Assembly (NCBI GenBank): GCA_964608495.1
Contig: CAZSOQ010000125.1
Location: 1 to 15,242 of the forward strand
Reading direction: 5' to 3'
DNA: 15,242 bases
Source: JAKORR01 sp964608495
Lineage (GTDB): Bacteria > Armatimonadota > Zipacnadia > Zipacnadales > FEN-943
The first letter of the stretch is position 1. Each line of letters opens with the position of its first letter. Made by a program: the position numbers and the translations under genes. Positions 7,361 through 15,242 of the stretch are shown here, piece by piece. The notes below the pieces were generated by a model, which was not told the origin of the DNA, made no database searches, and worked only from the letters and a program-made list of their open reading frames with translations.

Positions 7361-10300
7361 GTGTACCGAACCCTACCAGCCGTCACGGCGCTCATCGCCT
7401 CTGTCTTGCTCGCCGCGGCGCAGGGCGAGCCCTCCTTCGAGGGCCGCACCATGGCCGAGTGGATCGCGCTCATGAACGCCACGCCCGCCAGCCACCAGGC
7501 CGTCTATGCCCTCGGCGAAATCGGCGAGCCCGCCCTGCCGACCCTCATCCAGGCCATGCGCTCCCACCCCGACGGAGCCATCCGCTTCCTCTCCCAGATC
7601 GCGCTGGCCAAGATCGGACGGCCCGCCCTGCCCGAGCTGGACAAGGTGATGCAGGACGGCGATGTGGGCGCCCGGATCCAGGCCGTCCTCGCCTTCGAGA
7701 AGATCCTCGGCCGCGAGGGCATCCCCCGGCTCGAGCAGGCCACTCACGACCAATCCGCCAAAGTCCGCGCTCGGGCCTACGGCGCGCTCATCCGGATCGG
7801 CGAGCCCGTCGAGAAGCACCTGCCGCCGATGATCGAGCTACTGCGAACCGGCGACGAGGGCGAGCGATGGATCACCGCGGAGTCGCTGGGCTGGTGCGGC
7901 GAGCTGGCGGCCGGGGCGGCCGAGGCCCTCGGCGCCGCGCTGGATGACCCGTCCCCGGGCGTGTCCGACCGCGCGCTCGGGGCTCTGATCTCTATCGGGA
8001 CGGAGGAAGCCATGAGGTACGTGTACGGGCAGATGGCGAAGGTCCTGCAGGGCGCGGAGGCGACCGTGCCCGAGCGCCTGGAGGCGGCGCTCCGGCTCGG
8101 TCGTGCTGGCGAGGCGGCCAGGGGTGCGCTGCCCATGCTGCGGGACGTCGCGGCGGACCGCGACCAGGACATCCTGGTGCGCGGCTACGCGGCCTGGGCG
8201 GCCGAGGCGATCGCGCCCCGGCCCGAGGACGAGCCCGGCCGCATCTTCCACGTTGCTCAGAAATCCCCCAACGCCTTCGACGCCAATCCGGGCACGTCCG
8301 AGCGCCCCTGGAAGACGATCCAGCGGGCCGCGGAGACGCTGCGCCCTGGCGACACGGTGGTCATCCACGAAGGCGTGTACCGCGAGGAGGTGCGCCCCTT
8401 CCTGGGCGGGACGAGCTACGACCGGATGGTCACCTACCGGACGGCCGAGGGCGAGCGCCCCGTCCTCAAGGGCTCGGACCTGTGGCAGCCGGAGTGGAAG
8501 AGCGAGGGGGACAGGCTGTGGTCGGCTCCCTACCAGCGCCACGCCTGGGACGAGCCGGAGAAGTGGCCCAGCCCCGAGAAGGGCGCCATGCACCGGGCCG
8601 AGCAGGTCTTCGTGGACGGCAAGCTGCTCGTGCACGTTGACACGATGCGGGAGCTCAGCGAGACGCCCGGGACGATGTTCACCGACGATGAGGCCGGGCG
8701 CCTGTGGGTCCACTTCAGGGACGACCGGGCCCCGGCCGAGCACGTCATCGAGCGCTCGGTGCGCCAGCAGGTGTTCGCGCCGGCCGTTCGCGGGCTGGGC
8801 TACCTCCGCGTGCAGGGGCTGGCCATGCTGCACGCCGCGGCGCCCGAGTCCAACGGCGCGGACTGGCGTGTCATCGGCCACCGGGCGATGTTGAGCGTCC
8901 GCGCCGGCCATCACTGGATCATCGAGGACAACGTCATCGAGTGGGGCAACGCGCAGGGCATGGATGTGGGCGGCGAGGGCTTCAGCCAGGACTTGGCCCA
9001 GCAGCCCCGGGTCACCGACGAGCCGGCGGGGTGGCACCAGGTGAGGCGCAACAGCGTCAACTACCACGGCGTCGCCGGGATCGTGGGCTGGAACAGCGGC
9101 GAGAACCACCTGCTGCTGGAGAACAACGAGACCAACTACAACTGCCAGAAGGGCAACTTCTACCAGTACGAGGCCGCGGGGGTGAAGCTGCACAACGCCC
9201 GGGACTGCCTGATCCGCCGGCACCGGTCCCACGAGAACGAGGCCTTCGGGATCTGGCTCGACTACAACTGCGAGGGCAACCGGATAACCCAGTGCCTTCT
9301 GACCGAGAACAGGGGCGCGGGGGTCTTCTTCGAAGTCAGCGCGGGCCCGCTGCTCGTGGACACCAATGTCATCCTGGGGACCCGCGACGCGCCCAGGGGA
9401 GACTGGGGCGAGGGCATCTACTCCCACGACGGCAACCGGGCCACCTACATCAACAACTTCATCCAGGGCTGCACGGGCTACGGCGTCCGCTTGCGCAATC
9501 TGTTCAGCCGCGTCGCCAACGGCAAGCCCACCACCACGAGCCACAATCGCGTGGTCAGCAACTTCCTCCTCGACAACGGGCGCGGCGCCGTGAGTCTCAA
9601 CCCGGAGGTGCCGAAGGCCGAGGACAACCAGAGCGACCACAACCTTCTGTGGCAGGGCGGCCGGCCGATCTCCCTGCGCCTGGAGGACGCCGGCTCGGGC
9701 GTGAAGTGGGAGGCCACCGACATCGGCCGCGTGCTGGGGCGATCCGGGGGAGGCGACGTCACGGCCGACCTGAGCCTGTGGCAGGACGCCGTGGGCAGGG
9801 ACCGTCACAGCCTCCCGGTGCCCACCGGCGCGCTCTTCGCCGGACTCGGGGCCACCGGGATCCTCGACAAGCTCCGGGCCCTCTGGCCTGAGCAGGCCCC
9901 CGGCCTGGATGAGGGCTACGGCGAAGTGGAGCCGCGCCCGGCCGAGGAGCTGGTTGCGGCCCTGGCGCCCGAGCTGGCGGACGCCAGACTCGTCAGGACG
10001 GTATGGTATGCACCCGACGGGGGCGTGCAGCTCTGGACGCGCGACAATCGTCTTCTGGGCCTGGTCTGGGAGGGACGCTCCGGGCCCCTCAGCCTCGACT
10101 TCACGGAGCACGTGCTGTTGGACGAGCCTTCGCAGCCGCCTGAGGAGGAGGCGACGGTGGCCGCCGGCGATGAGGTGCGGCTTCCGGTGCCCGACGGGGC
10201 GAAGGTCCTGGTCGCAGGGCTCGACGCGGAGGTCCGGGGCCAAGAGCTGGTGGTCTCCGCGCCCGCCAATGCTCCTCCCGGCGAGTACGCCGTCGTCCTG

Positions 10301-11203
10301 GTGACGGACACGCAGTGGTGGCGCCTCCCGGTGCAGGTCGAGGAGCCCTTCGCCGTCCGACGCATCGCCTCGGCGCTGGCTGGCGGCGCCGCCGTGACCG
10401 TCGAGGTGGAGAACCGGCTTTCGCGCGCCGAACAGGCCACCTTCAGCCTCCAGATCGGCCAGGCCGAGGTGACGCACACAGAGGAGCTGGGCGCGCGGAC
10501 CACGGCGACGGTGCGCCTCCCCGTCCAGGTCGAGGGTGCGGGGCGGGCGACGGTGAAGGTCGAGATGGCCGGTCGAACCGTCACGTGCGAGGCGCCGGTG
10601 AGCTTCGCCGTGGCGTCGCGAGCGGCCGACTGGTCCTCCGCCCCCCGCTACCGCATGGACGACTTCCCGGGCGGGGCCTTCCCCGAGGGCGCCGAGGCCT
10701 TTGTCCTCTACCAGGGGGGGCTGAGCGCACGGTGGGCGGCCCGGTACGACAGCAAGGCACTGTACCTGCGCGTGGAGGTGGACGACGACCAGCACGTCCA
10801 GGACCAGAAGCCCGAGGAGCTATGGAAGCAGGACTCCGTGCAGCTCCTGCTGAGGGCCGCCCCCGGGGCCGCTCCGCTCGAGATGGACCTGGCGAGACCG
10901 ACCCAGGGCGGCGCCGCGGTGGTCTACCGCAGGCTCTCGCCGGACGAAGAGCGTTACCCTGTGGGTGTCGCGCAGGACGTGAAGGCCGACGTGAACCGCG
11001 AGGGCAGGCTCACCACCTACGAGGTGACGATCCCCTGGGAGATGCTGGGGCTCGAGCAGGCGCCGGAGCCGGGGACGGGGCCGGCCTTCAGCGTGCTGGT
11101 CAACGACGACGATGGCAAGGGCCGCTATGGCCTGCAGTGGTTCTTCGGCATCCACACCCACCGCGGCCAGGAGGAGCGCATGGGCGTACTGTGGATCCAG
11201 TAG
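7361..11203 (+). CDS. Secreted HEAT-repeat / right-handed parallel beta-helix / CBM9-like protein
   Basis: 1280 residues from the GTG start, which gives a clean signal peptide (MYRTLPAVTALIASVLLAAAQG). Residues about 28-286 are HEAT-like repeats: units such as AVYALGEIGEPALPTLIQAM and QIALAKIGRPALPELDKVM, then two or three degenerate ones. From about 293 the pectate-lyase-like start of a beta-helix is seen (GTSERPWKTIQRAAETL, then GDTVVIHEGVYREEV). The helix coils run to about 790 and are rich in NxV/NxI turns (DNVIEWGNA, ENNETNYN, GIWLDYN, TYINNFIQG). Residues about 850-1087 look like beta-sandwich linkers. Residues about 1094-1280 resemble a CBM9-like/DOMON domain (APRYRMDDF, KALYLRVEVDD, VTIPWEMLGL, FSVLVNDDDG). 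The beta-helix could be a lyase, epimerase, glycosidase or binding scaffold; no catalytic set could be assigned. Second gene of the rightward set. Confidence 0.9.
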   Translation: MYRTLPAVTALIASVLLAAAQGEPSFEGRTMAEWIALMNATPASHQAVYALGEIGEPALPTLIQAMRSHPDGAIRFLSQIALAKIGRPALPELDKVMQDGDVGARIQAVLAFEKILGREGIPRLEQATHDQSAKVRARAYGALIRIGEPVEKHLPPMIELLRTGDEGERWITAESLGWCGELAAGAAEALGAALDDPSPGVSDRALGALISIGTEEAMRYVYGQMAKVLQGAEATVPERLEAALRLGRAGEAARGALPMLRDVAADRDQDILVRGYAAWAAEAIAPRPEDEPGRIFHVAQKSPNAFDANPGTSERPWKTIQRAAETLRPGDTVVIHEGVYREEVRPFLGGTSYDRMVTYRTAEGERPVLKGSDLWQPEWKSEGDRLWSAPYQRHAWDEPEKWPSPEKGAMHRAEQVFVDGKLLVHVDTMRELSETPGTMFTDDEAGRLWVHFRDDRAPAEHVIERSVRQQVFAPAVRGLGYLRVQGLAMLHAAAPESNGADWRVIGHRAMLSVRAGHHWIIEDNVIEWGNAQGMDVGGEGFSQDLAQQPRVTDEPAGWHQVRRNSVNYHGVAGIVGWNSGENHLLLENNETNYNCQKGNFYQYEAAGVKLHNARDCLIRRHRSHENEAFGIWLDYNCEGNRITQCLLTENRGAGVFFEVSAGPLLVDTNVILGTRDAPRGDWGEGIYSHDGNRATYINNFIQGCTGYGVRLRNLFSRVANGKPTTTSHNRVVSNFLLDNGRGAVSLNPEVPKAEDNQSDHNLLWQGGRPISLRLEDAGSGVKWEATDIGRVLGRSGGGDVTADLSLWQDAVGRDRHSLPVPTGALFAGLGATGILDKLRALWPEQAPGLDEGYGEVEPRPAEELVAALAPELADARLVRTVWYAPDGGVQLWTRDNRLLGLVWEGRSGPLSLDFTEHVLLDEPSQPPEEEATVAAGDEVRLPVPDGAKVLVAGLDAEVRGQELVVSAPANAPPGEYAVVLVTDTQWWRLPVQVEEPFAVRRIASALAGGAAVTVEVENRLSRAEQATFSLQIGQAEVTHTEELGARTTATVRLPVQVEGAGRATVKVEMAGRTVTCEAPVSFAVASRAADWSSAPRYRMDDFPGGAFPEGAEAFVLYQGGLSARWAARYDSKALYLRVEVDDDQHVQDQKPEELWKQDSVQLLLRAAPGAAPLEMDLARPTQGGAAVVYRRLSPDEERYPVGVAQDVKADVNREGRLTTYEVTIPWEMLGLEQAPEPGTGPAFSVLVNDDDGKGRYGLQWFFGIHTHRGQEERMGVLWIQ

Positions 11204-11341
11204 CCGCGGCTTCGCCCCCAGCGCTCCCGCCTCGAGCCCACCAGACCAGTAGCTGAGAGGGCGGCAGCCCGCGCCCAGGGGACGCCCCCAGGTCTCCTCG
11301 GCCCGAGCCCGTCGCCCTTCGCCGGGAGGCATCACCTACCC
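11204..11341. other. 138-bp intergenic gap without a recognisable gene
   Basis: This lies between the beta-helix gene (TAG stop) and the split DUF6259 gene. A weak 5-bp hairpin (GGGCG ... CGCCC, about 11260-11280) is present but has no T-run. No clear promoter or terminator is seen. GGGAGG at 11324-11329 is the likely ribosome site of the next gene, 12 nt before its ATG, a somewhat long spacing. Confidence 0.4.
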
Positions 11342-13273
11342 ATGCCGGTGCTGTCGGCTTTGCTGCTCGCGCTGCTCTCGGCGGCCTCGACTCCCGCGGA
11401 CGGCTTCGCCACCGTACGGGTGCCCGCGGGCCAGGCTGCCGTCGTCACCCTCTCCCTCAGCCCCGCCACAGCGAAGCTGCTGGGCGACACGGCCTCCGTC
11501 TGGCTCGTGGGCCCAACGGGCGTCCGCGAGGTGCCTTCCCAGTACGACGCGCCCGACGACGGTCCCACCCACCTCTGCTGGCTGCGCGACGACCCCGCGA
11601 CCGATGAGACCTACCGCATCCGCGCGGATGCCCCCTCGCCGGGCCTCGAGCCGCCCCACAGGGTCACCGTCCAGCGCGAGAGCGATGCCCTTGTCGTGGA
11701 CACCGGCGCCCTGCGCCTTCGCCATCCCCTGACCGCGGGTGGCCTGCCCTCGTCCTTCAGCCTCCCATCGCTCCCCGCTCCCGTGGCCCTCTCCTGGTCG
11801 GACCGCCTCTACCACTTCGGCCTTGGCGGCTTCAACCTGACCGGCGACCCCTCGCCCGAGGTCCAGGTACGCACCGCCGGCCCGCTGCGCGCCGAGGTCC
11901 AGGTATCCGCCCGCTACCTTGCCGGCGACGCGCCCGCGCCCGGCCGGCCCCACGCCGTCTACACCTTCGCCTACACCGCCGCCTCGCCCGTGGTGGAGCT
12001 CAGCGTCCACGTCCTCAGCCCCGCCGACCAGGTCTGGCACGAGCTACACATCGCGCAGCTCTGTGGCCTTCCCTTCCAGCGCTTCCACGCCGGCGAGGGC
12101 TGTGAGCCGATGCCGCTGACCGGCCGCGACTACCCCGTCTCGAACCCGTCCGTCCTCATCGGCACCGGCCCCACGGCGACCGTCGGCCTCATCCAGGACC
12201 CGACGGCCAATCGCTCCCCCGACGATTTCCTCGCCTTCTGGGACCCGGCCCTGCCCAGCGACCGGGAGGCGCGCGAGGGCATCGTGCGCACCTACGTCCG
12301 TGGGCCCTGGCTTGGCGCCTGGCGCGGCGAGTACACCCACGACCTCTCGATCGTCTTCGGCCCCCCGAACCTGCCCGCCGCCGAGGCCCGCCGGCTCGTC
12401 CGAGCCGTGCTGTCGCCGACGGAGCTGAGCGTCTCAACGCCCGCCCTCGAGCAGGCCCTGGCATCGGTCGAGGACGCTGTGGCCTCCGCCAAGCCGCCCG
12501 GGCCCGACGCCGGCACCTCGGGAGCGCGCCGCGACGCGACGAGCCCCGCCGCCTGGTGGTGGAAGGCCTATCTCGGCGGCATCGCCGCGCGCGGGTCCGG
12601 CCGCGCTCGCCGGATGGCCTCCAGGGGATGCCTCGTCGAGGCCGAGGAGGCGGCCCGAAGCACTGCCGAGCGCCTGGCACGCCTTGCCCGTCAGGCCCCG
12701 CGGGTGCAGGAGTCCTCAGACGCGGCCGCCTGGGCCGCCCGGTCTTCCGGCCTTCTCGTGCTCGGCTCCTCGCGGTGCGCCACGGCGATTGACCTGCGCC
12801 GCCCGCCGGCCATCGCCAGCCTCGTCGCCCGCCACGGCACTCAGGACCTCGCCTCCGCCGAGCGCCGCGTGCCCGTGCTGCGCGTGAAGCTCCGCCGCGT
12901 CGACGGCTCGGACTTCGAGACCGCCACCCGCGACCTACGCCTCGAATCAGTCACCGCCAGCATCTCCGACGAAGGCGTCACCGGCGAGATCGCCCTCAGG
13001 GGTCTGCCCGAGCCGGGCATCACTCTTCGGGCCACGGTCGCCTACCACATCGCCCGCGACGGCGACGCGACGGCCTGGCGGGCATCGGCCACGGCCGATG
13101 GCGCCACGCTGCTCTGGCTCCGGTTCCCCGACGTCGCCGTGGCGCCCGTCGGCGGCCCCGAGGCCCTCGGCCAACAGGTGGTGATCACGCCACGCGCCCT
13201 GGGCACCAACCTCATCCCCCGCCCGGCCGAGAGCTTCTCTCTGGCCGAGAGGCAGCCCTTCGGCGACATGTGA
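11342..13273 (+). CDS. N-terminal part of a split secreted DUF6259-type protein
   Basis: 643 residues, ending at a TGA in the same frame as the next gene. The signal peptide is MPVLSALLLALLSAASTPADG. Residues about 22-345 form a beta-rich domain of unclear family: an N-terminal sandwich, then a stretch (GPLRAEVQVSARYL, YTFAYTAASPVVELSVHV, around 180-225) that recalls exo-rhamnogalacturonan lyase (YetA-like) proteins; that link is weak. Residues about 365-460 are Ala/Arg-rich and probably helical. From about 468 (SGLLVLGSSRCATAIDL, then IASLVARHGTQDLASAE and VPVLRVKLRRVDG) the sequence matches my memory of how DUF6259 proteins begin, and it continues through LLWLRFPDVAVAPVGG (590-605) to the stop. 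In intact relatives the chain would run on into the barrel now encoded from 13286. Alone this product would be an exported protein without a catalytic barrel. Confidence 0.8.
   Translation: MPVLSALLLALLSAASTPADGFATVRVPAGQAAVVTLSLSPATAKLLGDTASVWLVGPTGVREVPSQYDAPDDGPTHLCWLRDDPATDETYRIRADAPSPGLEPPHRVTVQRESDALVVDTGALRLRHPLTAGGLPSSFSLPSLPAPVALSWSDRLYHFGLGGFNLTGDPSPEVQVRTAGPLRAEVQVSARYLAGDAPAPGRPHAVYTFAYTAASPVVELSVHVLSPADQVWHELHIAQLCGLPFQRFHAGEGCEPMPLTGRDYPVSNPSVLIGTGPTATVGLIQDPTANRSPDDFLAFWDPALPSDREAREGIVRTYVRGPWLGAWRGEYTHDLSIVFGPPNLPAAEARRLVRAVLSPTELSVSTPALEQALASVEDAVASAKPPGPDAGTSGARRDATSPAAWWWKAYLGGIAARGSGRARRMASRGCLVEAEEAARSTAERLARLARQAPRVQESSDAAAWAARSSGLLVLGSSRCATAIDLRRPPAIASLVARHGTQDLASAERRVPVLRVKLRRVDGSDFETATRDLRLESVTASISDEGVTGEIALRGLPEPGITLRATVAYHIARDGDATAWRASATADGATLLWLRFPDVAVAPVGGPEALGQQVVITPRALGTNLIPRPAESFSLAERQPFGDM
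13271..13273 (+). other. In-frame TGA interrupting the DUF6259 gene
   Basis: Reading the frame from 11342, codon 644 is TGA, followed by the sense codons for Q-P-E-T and then ATG-ATG of the next open frame. No frame change is needed (13286 minus 11342 is 648 codons). One base change (for example to TGG, CGA or GGA) would restore an open frame of 1192 residues. The base after the stop is C (TGAC), a context known for weak termination in Escherichia coli. Other genes here end with TGA, TAA or TAG, so genome-wide reassignment of TGA is not supported. Confidence 0.75.
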
Positions 13274-13285
13274 CAGCCCGAGACC

Positions 13286-14920
13286 ATGATGTACCCCAAC
13301 CTGTCGCTGCCCCTGCAGATGACCTGCACCTACCGCGCCCGCTACGCGCCCACCGGACCGCCGCGCCTCACGGCTGCCGGATCGCCCGACACGCCCGACC
13401 TGCTCTACTTCGCCACCGAGGACCCCCTGTGCTACTACAAGGCCTTCCAGTACGTCAGCATCCAGGACGACGAGCTCGGCCCCGGCCTGCGCGGCGCCTT
13501 CATCCACGTCCCGGAGGCGGCAGCATCGTGCCACTCCTACTCGACGCCCTACGCCACCGTCCTGGCGCCCCTGCGCGGCGACTGGTTCGACGCCGCCATG
13601 AGGTACCGCGCCTGGGCCGTCCGACAGCCCTGGTGCTCGCGCGGCCCTCTGCGCACCCGGGCCGACCAGCCCGACTGGATCAAGGCCGTCCCCGTCTGGT
13701 ACCTGGCGTCGGACCTGGGCGACGAGCACGTGAAGGCCCTATCGGACAACGCCGACTTCCTGGGCCTCCCCATCGCCGCCCACTGGTATGACTGGCATCA
13801 CAACCCCTTCGACTCGCGCGTGCCCGACTACTTCCCCCCGAGGCGCGGCGACGGGCAGTTCCACCGCGACATCGCCGAGTGGCGCCGCCGCGGCATCTTC
13901 CCCGTCCCCTATATCCAGGGCCTCGGCTGGGACCTGCTCGGTGAGAGCTACGCCGCGGAGGGGGCTGCCGCCGGCGTGTGCCTGGCCGAGGACGGCACGC
14001 CACCTTACACCGTCTACTGCAAGGGCACGCCCGACGAGTGCCACATGGCCAGCATGTGCCTGGCGTCGTCCTTCTGGCAGGACAAGCTGGCCGCGATCGT
14101 GGGCAAGCTTGCCGACTACGGTGTCGCCGGCGTGTACCTCGACAGCATCGGTTGCGGGGCTCAGGCGTGCTACGCGCCCGACCACGGCCATCCCCCCGGC
14201 CCCGGCGGCCACTACTGGTCCGACGCCGTCCGCGAGCTGCTGGCCCGACTGCACCGGATCGAAGACCCCGACGGCGAGCGCCTGGTCTTCACCACCGAGG
14301 GCTTCACCGAGTGCGGCCTCGACAGCTTCGATGCCTACCTGCCGCACCTCCACCATCCCCGCCCCGACGAGCCCTGTGTCTACGACGCCGTCTACCACGA
14401 CTACACCAGCTTCCACGGCTGCTTCACCGGCTGGCGCTACGCGCCCGACGGCACCCTTTCCCGCGCGGCCGCGACCTGCTTCGCCCTCGGCCGGCCGCTC
14501 GGCTGGTTCTACCACGGCTTCCACAACGACGCGTATCTGACGCCCGAGGCCCGGCCCGAGATGGACTTCCTGCGTGAGCTGGCCCACGCGCGGGTCGCCC
14601 TCGCCGACTTCCTGGCCCTGGGCGCCATGCTGCCGCCGCCGTCGGTGATCGAGGAAGGCGACGACCCCCGCGGGTCGGTGCTAGCCTCCGCGTGGCGCGC
14701 GGGCGATGAGGTGCTGGTCGTCGCGGTCAACCATGCCGACGAGGCCGTCAGCTTCCGCGTCGGTCTCGAGCGCCTCGGGCCCGGGGCAACCCTCGAGCCC
14801 TTCTGGCCGCGGGACGATCCGCAGCCGGGCGTTCTCTCCACAGGTGGCCTGTCGGGCGCCCTCCGTCTCGGGCCCCGCGCCCTCCGCGCCTGGCGGGGAC
14901 CGGCGAGGGCCGCACGCTGA
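13286..14920 (+). CDS. C-terminal part of a split DUF6259-type protein (TIM-barrel glycosidase-like)
   Basis: 544 residues if started at the ATG at 13286, but there is no good Shine-Dalgarno and no signal peptide, unlike the preceding half. The beginning, MYPNLSLPLQMTCTY followed by LLYFATEDPLCYYKAF, is what in my recollection lies in the middle of DUF6259 proteins. A (beta/alpha)8-like barrel follows at about 132-445: PVWYLASDLG, AAHWYDWHHNPFD, FPVPYIQGLGWD, GVAGVYLDSIGCG (D286, candidate nucleophile), LVFTTEGFTE (E338, candidate acid/base), and GRPLGWFYHGFHNDAY. Residues about 455-540 form a C-terminal beta-sandwich (VLVVAVNHADEAVSF). Catalytic assignments are inferred from strand-end positions, not from a characterised homologue. 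The good preservation of the barrel argues against an old pseudogene. Activity on a polysaccharide is inferred from context. Confidence 0.82.
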   Translation: MMYPNLSLPLQMTCTYRARYAPTGPPRLTAAGSPDTPDLLYFATEDPLCYYKAFQYVSIQDDELGPGLRGAFIHVPEAAASCHSYSTPYATVLAPLRGDWFDAAMRYRAWAVRQPWCSRGPLRTRADQPDWIKAVPVWYLASDLGDEHVKALSDNADFLGLPIAAHWYDWHHNPFDSRVPDYFPPRRGDGQFHRDIAEWRRRGIFPVPYIQGLGWDLLGESYAAEGAAAGVCLAEDGTPPYTVYCKGTPDECHMASMCLASSFWQDKLAAIVGKLADYGVAGVYLDSIGCGAQACYAPDHGHPPGPGGHYWSDAVRELLARLHRIEDPDGERLVFTTEGFTECGLDSFDAYLPHLHHPRPDEPCVYDAVYHDYTSFHGCFTGWRYAPDGTLSRAAATCFALGRPLGWFYHGFHNDAYLTPEARPEMDFLRELAHARVALADFLALGAMLPPPSVIEEGDDPRGSVLASAWRAGDEVLVVAVNHADEAVSFRVGLERLGPGATLEPFWPRDDPQPGVLSTGGLSGALRLGPRALRAWRGPARAAR

Positions 14921-14964
14921 CCCGGCGAACCAACAGCGACCGGCGAGCCACGGGGGGACCAGCA

Positions 14965-15242
14965 ATGACCATCCGCGAGTACCTGTGCCGAGAGGCCCGG
15001 AGGATCACCGACCGGGCCCTGTCCGACTTCACCGACGCCGAGACCTGGCGGCGGCTCCTTCCCGAGAAGCGGGCGCAGTACATGGCGATGATGGGCCTGG
15101 AGGACCTGCCGCCGCGCGAGGACCGGCCGCCCACGAACCCCATGGTCACCGGCGTCCTCGAGCGCGACGGCTACCGGGTCGAGAAGCTGTACTACGAGGC
15201 CCTGCCGAAGCTCTACGTGGCGGCCAATCTCTACGTGCCCGC
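14965..15242 (+). CDS. Acetylxylan-esterase-like alpha/beta hydrolase, N-terminal 92 codons only
   Basis: The frame is open through the right edge. The ATG at 14965 follows a GGGGGG run (14952-14957) with 7 nt spacing. The visible sequence (MTIREYLCREARRITDRALS, then WRRLLPEKRAQYMAMMGL, PPTNPMVTGVLERDGYRVEKLYYEALPKLYVAANLYVP) is the N-terminal helical cap and first strands typical of acetylxylan-esterase / dienelactone-hydrolase-like proteins of glycan-degrading bacteria. The catalytic Ser-His-Asp lies beyond the window. There is no signal peptide, so it may be cytoplasmic, unlike its exported neighbours, or exported by another route. It lies 44 bp after the DUF6259 gene and is likely co-transcribed. 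It would remove acetyl or similar ester groups from sugars; this rests on N-terminal resemblance only. Confidence 0.75.
   Translation, partial: MTIREYLCREARRITDRALSDFTDAETWRRLLPEKRAQYMAMMGLEDLPPREDRPPTNPMVTGVLERDGYRVEKLYYEALPKLYVAANLYVP

Noticed and set aside
7838..10795. 985-codon open frame antisense to the beta-helix gene
   Set aside because: Its translation is rich in Arg, Gly, Pro, Val and His with no domain pattern, whereas the plus-strand frame has a signal peptide, a ribosome site and three recognisable domains. Long antisense frames are expected in very GC-rich coding DNA.
11204..11341. Intrinsic terminator after the beta-helix gene
   Set aside because: Only a short weak stem is found and no T-run follows it.
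13271..13335. Selenocysteine reading of the TGA at 13271
   Set aside because: Only a 4-bp hairpin (CTGC/GCAG near 13307-13318) is seen downstream, not a convincing bacterial SECIS, and no selenoprotein is known to me in this family.
11342..14920. Frameshift as the cause of the DUF6259 split
   Set aside because: Both halves are in the same frame, so an insertion or deletion is not needed; a substitution creating TGA is the simplest cause.

Overview
The window is very GC-rich (about 70% by eye) and gene-dense. It reads as a carbohydrate-degradation locus from a free-living, glycan-degrading bacterium. The mix of sulfatase, beta-galactosidase-like, beta-helix, DUF6259 and acetylxylan-esterase-like proteins, with HEAT, LamG, CBM and F5/8C add-on domains, is the style of Planctomycetota, Armatimonadota, Lentisphaerota and related uncultured phyla. 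No marker gene is present, so the phylum stays open. No RNA gene, CRISPR array, insertion sequence, transporter or regulator was seen.

Layout: two divergent gene sets flank a 329-bp intergenic region (5455-5783). The minus-strand set runs leftward in this order: a secreted GH42-like glycoside hydrolase (5454-2812), a small membrane-anchored F5/8C (discoidin) protein (2716-1934), and a secreted LamG plus TIM-barrel-like protein (1894 to beyond position 1). The plus-strand set runs rightward in this order: a Tat-exported type I sulfatase (5784-7319), a 1280-residue secreted HEAT / parallel beta-helix / CBM9-like protein (7361-11203), a large DUF6259-type protein split in two by an in-frame TGA (11342-13273 and 13286-14920), and the first 92 codons of an acetylxylan-esterase-like alpha/beta hydrolase (14965 onward). 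Gaps within each set are about 40-140 bp, consistent with two operons sharing one divergent control region.

How the genes may work together (inference): the sulfatase would remove sulfate esters, the esterase acyl groups, and the GH42-like, LamG-barrel and DUF6259 proteins would cleave glycosidic bonds. The beta-helix protein could be a lyase, epimerase or binding scaffold. LamG, CBM, CBM9-like and F5/8C modules would give binding. That suggests a sulfated and acylated polysaccharide as substrate, though its identity cannot be read from sequence.

The strongest anomaly is the DUF6259 gene. Its two halves lie in the same frame, separated only by TGA plus four sense codons, and only the first half has a signal peptide. 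This is either a nonsense mutation, a sequencing substitution, or expression by readthrough or restart. Several genes have non-ATG starts (TTG at 1894, GTG at 7361) fixed by strong Shine-Dalgarno sequences and signal peptides.
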